In this document: positions 42,945 through 48,309 of the stretch, in pieces | Numbering within the stretch: position 1 is the stretch's first letter | Layout: every line of letters begins with the position of its first letter | Assembly (NCBI GenBank): GCA_021796545.1 | Contig: JAKABX010000004.1 | Coordinates: 1-48,309, forward strand | Length of the DNA stretch: 48,309 nt | Source: Actinomycetes bacterium | GTDB taxonomy: Bacteria; Actinomycetota; Acidimicrobiia; Acidimicrobiales; Bog-793 | Reading direction: 5' to 3' | The notes under the pieces: model-generated | Database searches by the model: none | Told to the model about the DNA's origin: nothing | The model's input: the letters and a program-made list of their open reading frames with translations, nothing else | Made by a program: the position numbers and the translations under genes

Positions 42945-43979
42945 ATGGCGGTCTGCGTGAAGGTCATCGGCAGCTACGGTGCCGGGCTCACCTACGGCCT
43001 CGGCCGCTTCCCGCGACCCGGCGAGACCCTTCTCGCCCGCTACCACCGCGTCGACCACGGCGGCAAGGGATCCAACCAGGCGATCGCCGCCGCGCGCCTC
43101 GGCGCGCAGGTGCGGCTGCGCACGGCGCTCGGGGACGACGCGTTCGGGGCCGGCGCGCGCCGCCTGTGGGAACAGGAAGGTGTCGAGGCAAGCGTCGTGA
43201 CCGTGCCCGGCCTGCCGACGATGACGGGCGCGATCCTCGTCGACCAGGACGGCGAGAACCGCATTGTCGTGGCGTCCGGCGCGCTCTCGGGGTTTCGGCC
43301 CGAGCATGTCGCAACCGAAGACGTCGCCGACGCCGAGGTCCTGCTCGTCCAGCTCGAGATCCCCCTCGAGACCGCCCTGCGTGCGCTCGAGCTCGGCGTC
43401 GCCCACGGGGTCCGCACCATTCTCAACCCCGCTCCCGCGCCGCAGGCCTCCCGAACTGAGGTCGCGGCGCTCCTCGACCTGGCCGACGTGCTGACGCCGA
43501 ACGTGAGCGAGGCGCGCGCGCTCCTCGGAGGCGGCGCCGGGCTCGACGCATCCGACCTCGCCCGCGCCCTGTCCGCAGACGGACAGCGTTCGGTCGTCCT
43601 CACCGCGGGTGCGCGGGGCGTCTACGCGGTCCAGCGCGGGCGCGCCGAGCACGTCCCGGCGGTCGAGGTCGCCGAGGTCGTCGACTCGACCGGCGCCGGG
43701 GATGCGTTCAGCGCCGCACTCGGCGTCGCGCTGGCAAAGGGCGCGGACCTCGTGGAGGCGTGCCGGTTCGCGGTGCGCGCTGCGGGCCACGCCGTCACCC
43801 GAGCCGGCGTCGTGCCCGCGCTCGCGTACCGGGCGGACCTCGATGCGCCCGGCACGCCTCCCGACGAGGAGCGGACCTCCCATGGCACCCGGAGCCAGGC
43901 CCACGCCGGCTCGAGCCCCTCCCCCGCGCATCTCGCGGGCAATCAGACAGCGATCGAGGACGAAGGGAGCCTTGCGTGA
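42945..43979 (+). CDS. PfkB family carbohydrate kinase (ribokinase-like)
   Basis: YHRVDHGGKGSNQAIAAARLGAQVRLRTALGDDAFG...MTGAILVDQDGENRIVVASGA...ILNPAPAP...VDSTGAGDAFSAALGVALA; GGGAGGAGG RBS before ATG 42945. Confidence 0.93.
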   Translation: MAVCVKVIGSYGAGLTYGLGRFPRPGETLLARYHRVDHGGKGSNQAIAAARLGAQVRLRTALGDDAFGAGARRLWEQEGVEASVVTVPGLPTMTGAILVDQDGENRIVVASGALSGFRPEHVATEDVADAEVLLVQLEIPLETALRALELGVAHGVRTILNPAPAPQASRTEVAALLDLADVLTPNVSEARALLGGGAGLDASDLARALSADGQRSVVLTAGARGVYAVQRGRAEHVPAVEVAEVVDSTGAGDAFSAALGVALAKGADLVEACRFAVRAAGHAVTRAGVVPALAYRADLDAPGTPPDEERTSHGTRSQAHAGSSPSPAHLAGNQTAIEDEGSLA

Positions 43980-44941
43980 GCCAAACGGGATCCGACGGCC
44001 GGCATCCGGTGGTGCTCGACACCGACACTGCGGCCGACGACTGCTTCGCGCTGCTCGCCTGCCTGCTGCACCCGGCGGCCGACCTGAAAGCGGTCACGGT
44101 CGTCGCGGGCAATGTCGGCTTCGAGCAACAGTTGCAGAACGCGCTCATCACGATCGAACAGAGCGGCCGCGGCGGTGAGGTGCCGGTCTACGCGGGCTGC
44201 ACCGAGTCCCTGTTGCGTGGGTGGACGTCGGCCGAATATGTGCACGGAGATGGCAAGGGGCGCCACCAGTGGCCCGTTCCGCGCCAGGAACCCGAACCCG
44301 AACACGCGGTCCACGCGCTCCTGCGCCTCGCGCAGGAGTACCGCGGTCGCCTGGACCTCGTGTGCATCGGGCCGCTCACCAACGTCGCCGCCGCGCTCGT
44401 GCTGGATCGCGACCTCCCCCGCAAGATCCGTTCCCTGTACGTGATGGGGGGATCCAACAACGGTCGTGGCAACATCACACCCGCGGCCGAGTACAACTTC
44501 TACGTCGACCCCGAGGCCGCTCGCGCCGTCCTGCGCGCCGGCTTCTCGCTAACCATCGTCGACTGGGTCCTGACCCTGCGCCAGGCCGTGTTCACCGCCG
44601 AACAGCTCGAGGAGATCTCTGCGCTCGACACGCGCCTGTCGCGCTTTTTCACCATCGTCAATGCGCCGACGCTCGAGTTCGACCGGAGCGTCGGCATCGA
44701 CGGGTCGACGCATCCGGACCTGCTCACCGCCCTCGCTCTCCTCGAACCGGGGATCGTCGCACGCACGGGGCGCTACTTCGTTGACGTCGAGACCACCGAC
44801 GGTGAGACGCGTGGCTACTCCGTCTTCGACTGGGGCGTGTTCGGCCGCGAGGCCAACGCCGACGTGGTCGAGGAGATCGACAAGAAGGCGTTCTACGGCA
44901 CTGTCCTCGACCTGTTGCGCACCGATTTCAAGGAGGCCTGA
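43976..44941 (+). CDS. Nucleoside hydrolase (IUNH family)
   Basis: VVLDTDTAADDCFALLACLLHPAADLKAVTVVAGNVGFEQQLQNAL...ICIGPLTN-type LVCIGPLTNVAAAL; VMGGSNNGRGNITPAAEYNFYVDPEAARAVL. Confidence 0.92.
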   Translation: MSQTGSDGRHPVVLDTDTAADDCFALLACLLHPAADLKAVTVVAGNVGFEQQLQNALITIEQSGRGGEVPVYAGCTESLLRGWTSAEYVHGDGKGRHQWPVPRQEPEPEHAVHALLRLAQEYRGRLDLVCIGPLTNVAAALVLDRDLPRKIRSLYVMGGSNNGRGNITPAAEYNFYVDPEAARAVLRAGFSLTIVDWVLTLRQAVFTAEQLEEISALDTRLSRFFTIVNAPTLEFDRSVGIDGSTHPDLLTALALLEPGIVARTGRYFVDVETTDGETRGYSVFDWGVFGREANADVVEEIDKKAFYGTVLDLLRTDFKEA

Positions 44942-45610
44942 GTGTCCGACGAGCTGGCCCGCCACATCCAGCACACGCTGATCGCCCCCGGAGTGAGCCG
45001 CGCCCAGCTGGAGCGCCATGTCGGCGAGTGCGTCGAACTGGGCTTCGACGCCGCGATGGTCGGTGCCTGCTGGGTGCGCGACGCCCGCGCGCTGATCGCC
45101 GGCGCGCCCGTGAAGGTCGCCACCGCCGTCGACTTTCCCTTCGGCTGCATGACCACCGCCGGACGCGTGGCGGAGATGCGCGCCGTCGTCGGCGACGGCG
45201 CCGACGAGGTGGACATCGGTGTCCAGATCGGCTGGCTGCGCTCGGGGGAGCTGCAGCGCTTCGCCGACGACCTGGCCGCGGTCGTGGAGGCCGCCGCCGG
45301 GATCCCCGTGAAGGTGATGCTCGAGCTGCCGCTTCTCGACGACGCGCAGCGCAAGGTGGCGGTCGAGACCTCCGTGGCCGCGGGGGCGCGCTTTGTGAAG
45401 AACGCCTCGTCGGGCGCGGTCGGGGTCGCGACACCGGAGGACATCGCCTGGCTGCGCTCCCAGGTCCCTGCGACCGTCGGCGTGAAAGCCTCGGGCGGCA
45501 TCAGCTCGGCCGAGCAGGCGAGCGCGCTCCTCGCTGCGGGAGCGGACCTGCTCGGGACCTCGACGGGGGTGCAGATCGTGCGCGGCGGCGCGAGCCGCCG
45601 GTCGTATTGA
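44942..45610 (+). CDS. deoC: Deoxyribose-phosphate aldolase family protein
   Basis: HTLIAPGVSRAQLERHVGECVELGFDAAMVGACWV...ADEVDIGVQIGWLRSGE...ARFVKNASSG...VGVKASGGISSAEQASALLAAGADLLGTSTG. Confidence 0.88.
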   Translation: MSDELARHIQHTLIAPGVSRAQLERHVGECVELGFDAAMVGACWVRDARALIAGAPVKVATAVDFPFGCMTTAGRVAEMRAVVGDGADEVDIGVQIGWLRSGELQRFADDLAAVVEAAAGIPVKVMLELPLLDDAQRKVAVETSVAAGARFVKNASSGAVGVATPEDIAWLRSQVPATVGVKASGGISSAEQASALLAAGADLLGTSTGVQIVRGGASRRSY

Positions 45611-45634
45611 ACCCGTCGCCACGGAGGCAAAGGT

Positions 45635-45659
45635 CATGCCGCCACGGCTTGGCGGCATG
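45635..45659 (+). promoter_or_regulatory. Perfect hairpin CATGCCGCCA-CGGCT-TGGCGGCATG between deoC and phyH
   Basis: 10-bp perfect inverted repeat, 5-nt loop, no U-tract. Confidence 0.75.
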
Positions 45660-45708
45660 GGAGCGACGGCGCCCGGGCGGATGGCGCGGAAAGGGGGGGA
45701 AGTAAAAG

Positions 45709-46536
45709 ATGCGGCACCGATTGACCGCCATGGAGATCGCGTCCTACCGGGAGAACGGCTTCGTCGTCCTCGACGGCATCTTCGACGAGGACGAGGTCCG
45801 CCGCTGGCGTGAGGCGCTCGACGTGGCGCTCGCCGCGCGCAGGTCGCGTCTTCCCCTCCACGAGAGGGAGTACGGGAGCTTCTTCCAGGACGTCGACGAC
45901 TACTACGACAAGGTCTTCACCCAGAAGATCAACCTCTGGATGACGAGCGATGCGGTGCGTGAGCTCGTGCTCGACGAGCGCCTGGGGGCGATGGCCGCGG
46001 AGCTGGCCCGAGTCGACGGGGTGCGCATCTGGCTCGACCAGGCCCTCGTGAAGGAGGCCTACGCGAACCCGACCGCGTTCCACATCGACGCGCCGTTCTG
46101 GTCGTTCCACTCCGATGAGGCGCTCACGTTCTGGATCGCGCTGAGCGACGCCACGCTGCAGAACGGCTGCCTTTGCTACATCCCCGGCTCACAGAAGCTG
46201 AAGCGCTTCGACAACGCCGAGATCGGCAAGGACCTCGGCTCGCTGTTCGACGTCTATCCCGAGTGGCGGGAGATCGAACCGGTTCCCTGCCCCGTCCGAG
46301 CCGGCGGTGTCGTCGTGCACAACGGCCTGACGGCGCACGGCGCGGGGGCGAACATGACGCCGAATCGGCGCTTCGCCATGACGATCGCGTACATGCCGGA
46401 CGGCAGCACGTTCAACGGCCAGCAGGACGTCCTGACAAGAGAGCAGGTCGAGGCGCTGTCGGTCGGTGACCCGCTGGACGACGACCGCCAGAACCCCCTG
46501 GTGTTCCCGCGACCCCGCGCCCGGCGCGGCAGCTGA
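45709..46536 (+). CDS. Phytanoyl-CoA dioxygenase (PhyH) family Fe(II)/2-oxoglutarate oxygenase
   Basis: IASYRENGFVVLDGIFDEDEVRRWREAL...TAFHIDAPFWSFHSDEALTFWIALSDATLQNGCLCYIPGSQKLKRF (HxD) ...VVVHNGLTAHGAGANMTPNRRFAMTIAYMPDG (distal His/Arg). Confidence 0.92.
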   Translation: MRHRLTAMEIASYRENGFVVLDGIFDEDEVRRWREALDVALAARRSRLPLHEREYGSFFQDVDDYYDKVFTQKINLWMTSDAVRELVLDERLGAMAAELARVDGVRIWLDQALVKEAYANPTAFHIDAPFWSFHSDEALTFWIALSDATLQNGCLCYIPGSQKLKRFDNAEIGKDLGSLFDVYPEWREIEPVPCPVRAGGVVVHNGLTAHGAGANMTPNRRFAMTIAYMPDGSTFNGQQDVLTREQVEALSVGDPLDDDRQNPLVFPRPRARRGS

Positions 46537-47214
46537 CCGGCGCGTCCTGTCCTGCCGCCGCGCCGCCCGCCGGGTCCGGCGACGGACTCCCGGCGCTGGC
46601 GCGCACGGTGTCCGGGCGGTTCGCTCCGGTCTCGATCGGCCCGTGTGACCGGCGCCCGCACGCGCTCGTCCGGGGCACCGGGCCGCCCGGGCGCGCGTTT
46701 GTGCCCGAGGCCCTGTCACGCGTGCCACCTCGTCTCGGCCCGTGTCTGCCGGCGAGGGGAGACGACCGCCGCGTCCGACGCGCGGCGAGCCCGTGTCGCT
46801 GGGTCCGTACGCCTTCGGCCCGCTTGACCAACCACCGTGTGCCCGCGCCGGGTCAAGGCGGCGTCGCACGCGGGGACCGGCGCTCCTCCCGTCACCGCGC
46901 GCACGGCCCCGGTGCACGCGGGACGAGGAGGGGCGCGCGCCAGTCGGGCAGGCCATGGCCCCCGGACGGCCGCGACCGGCCCCCGCAAGAAGCGCCGCAG
47001 CGGCCGGGCGCGCTGCCCACAGCTGCGCGGCCCCTCCGGCCCGTCCGAGACGATCGTTCGGCGCCGCGCGCCGCCTGGGGGGGTCCGGCACCGACGCGCT
47101 CCCCCACGCCGGGGTCCGTGCCGGCCGGCGCGCGCCGCGCAGGAGGACGACCCGGAAAGCGCCGGGCAACGCGTGCTCGGGTGTCGATGACCCCGGCGCC
47201 CGCGAGGGCCGCGT

Positions 47215-48309
47215 TCAGAAGAGCGCGTCGAGCGCGGCGACCGCCGCGGCTTCGAGCGCGCGGTGCGCGGCGAGGTTCGCCCTCCGCTCCGAAACCACGA
47301 CGGCGACGTCGAGGCCTCCGGGCTCGCGGGCGCAGAACGCGGCGAGCTCCTCGGGGCTCTCGACGACGACGCTGTCGTGGCCGCAGGCAGCCGCCAGCGC
47401 CGCGACGTCGACGCGCTGGGGGGTGGCGAAGACCCGCTCGAAGTCCGCGCGGGGAAGTCCCGCTGCGTAGGGCAGGAAGGAGAAGATCCCGCCGCCGCCG
47501 TTGTCGACGACGACGAGGCGTGCCGGGGGGACGAGCTCGGCCGCGCCGAAGACGAGCGCGGAGAGGTCGTGGAGGAACGCGAGGTCCCCGACGAGTCCCG
47601 TCGCCGCCGGCTCGCCCGCTGCATGGCAGGCCGCGGCCACGCCGACCACCGTGGAGGAGACGCCGTCGATCCCGTTCGCGCCCCGGTTCGCGAGCACCCG
47701 CGGCGCGCCGGCACGGGGACGCGCGAACCATTCGAGGTCGCGCACGGGCATCGACGACGACGCGAAGACCGTGGCAGCGGCGGGGAGCGCCGCGACCAGG
47801 GTCCGTGCGACCCCCGGCTCGCTCAGGTGCTTCTCGGCGGCGAAGACGGCGTCGAAGGCCTGCTGGGTCGCGGCCTCCGCCGCCGCCCATGCCGCTGCGT
47901 ACTCCCCGTCGCCGGGCCCGACGGACGGGGCGAGCGCCCCGGCGAGCGCACCAGGGTCCGCGCGCACCACGAGCGTTGCGCGTCGCTCGGGGTCCGCTGT
48001 GCGGCCGTGGGGGTCGACCAGCACCTGGGGGACCTCGGGTGCCAGCGCGTCGAGGAAGCCGGCGAGGGCCTTGGACGCCGGCGGGCTCCCGAGTCGGATG
48101 ACGAGGTCCGGAACCAGGGCGGCGCGGGCCGCGGCGCTGCGCAGCACGTGGTCCGCAGCGCCGACCACCGTCGCCCCCGGTGCGCCGGGATCCCGGGGCC
48201 AGCCCCGCCCGTCCTCGGCGAGGACGAGGCCCGCGGCGGCGGCGAGCTCCCGCCAGGGCTCCTTGGCACGCCGCCGCGGCGCCTGGGCACCTGCCAGGAC
48301 CAGGACGCG
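47215..48309 (-). CDS. menD: SEPHCHC synthase (MenD), C-terminal part, truncated by window edge
   Basis: TVFASSSMPVRDLEWFARPRAGAPRVLANRGANGIDGVSSTVVGVAAA...TGLVGDLAFLHDLSALVFGA...LVVVDNGGGGIFSFLPYAAGLPRADFERVFATP. Confidence 0.92.
   Translation of the reverse strand, partial: RVLVLAGAQAPRRRAKEPWRELAAAAGLVLAEDGRGWPRDPGAPGATVVGAADHVLRSAAARAALVPDLVIRLGSPPASKALAGFLDALAPEVPQVLVDPHGRTADPERRATLVVRADPGALAGALAPSVGPGDGEYAAAWAAAEAATQQAFDAVFAAEKHLSEPGVARTLVAALPAAATVFASSSMPVRDLEWFARPRAGAPRVLANRGANGIDGVSSTVVGVAAACHAAGEPAATGLVGDLAFLHDLSALVFGAAELVPPARLVVVDNGGGGIFSFLPYAAGLPRADFERVFATPQRVDVAALAAACGHDSVVVESPEELAAFCAREPGGLDVAVVVSERRANLAAHRALEAAAVAALDALF

Noticed and set aside
41475-43931. 818-aa minus-strand ORF opposite permease and kinase genes
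   Set aside because: Antisense shadow ORF; plus-strand genes are well supported.
46189-47169. Minus-strand ORF in the phyH-menD gap
   Set aside because: Runs antisense into phyH and has shadow-type composition.
46608-48101. Plus-strand ORF spanning the gap and antisense to menD
   Set aside because: Arg/Pro/Ala-rich low-information translation; menD on the minus strand is clear.

Overview
High-GC window with actinobacterial gene content and order; an Acidimicrobiia-like source is only a guess. The minus strand from 1 to 28.2 kb is mostly core metabolism: priA-metK-coaBC-rpoZ-gmk-mihF, pyrR-B-C-carA-carB-pyrD-pyrF, an hsp20 with a CIRCE operator, a HAD hydrolase, a PurM-like protein, nusB, efp, pepP, aroQ, an aroK-aroB fusion, aroC and a Nfu-type Fe-S protein. 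A plus-strand five-gene peptide (Dpp/Opp-type) ABC transporter lies between pyrF and mihF. From 28.3 to 31.8 kb there is a tightly coupled plus-strand cassette: an ATP-grasp ligase, a radical SAM protein ending in a CCAEP motif, and a Cys-rich protein. This is the best candidate for a little-described system. After rnd, a flavin reductase and tyrS comes a DUF169-like gene broken by two frameshifts. It is followed by a nucleoside uptake and salvage operon (GntR, BMP-type binding protein, ATPase, two permeases, PfkB kinase, nucleoside hydrolase, DeoC) ending with a PhyH-type dioxygenase. The window ends in the 3' part of menD. Regulatory signals read from the sequence include a PyrR-binding loop in the pyr leader, a CIRCE element, a strong hairpin between dppA and dppB, a perfect hairpin between deoC and phyH, and repeated TANNNT boxes 6-8 nt upstream of start codons that suggest leaderless transcripts. 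All calls were made by eye, with no database searches.
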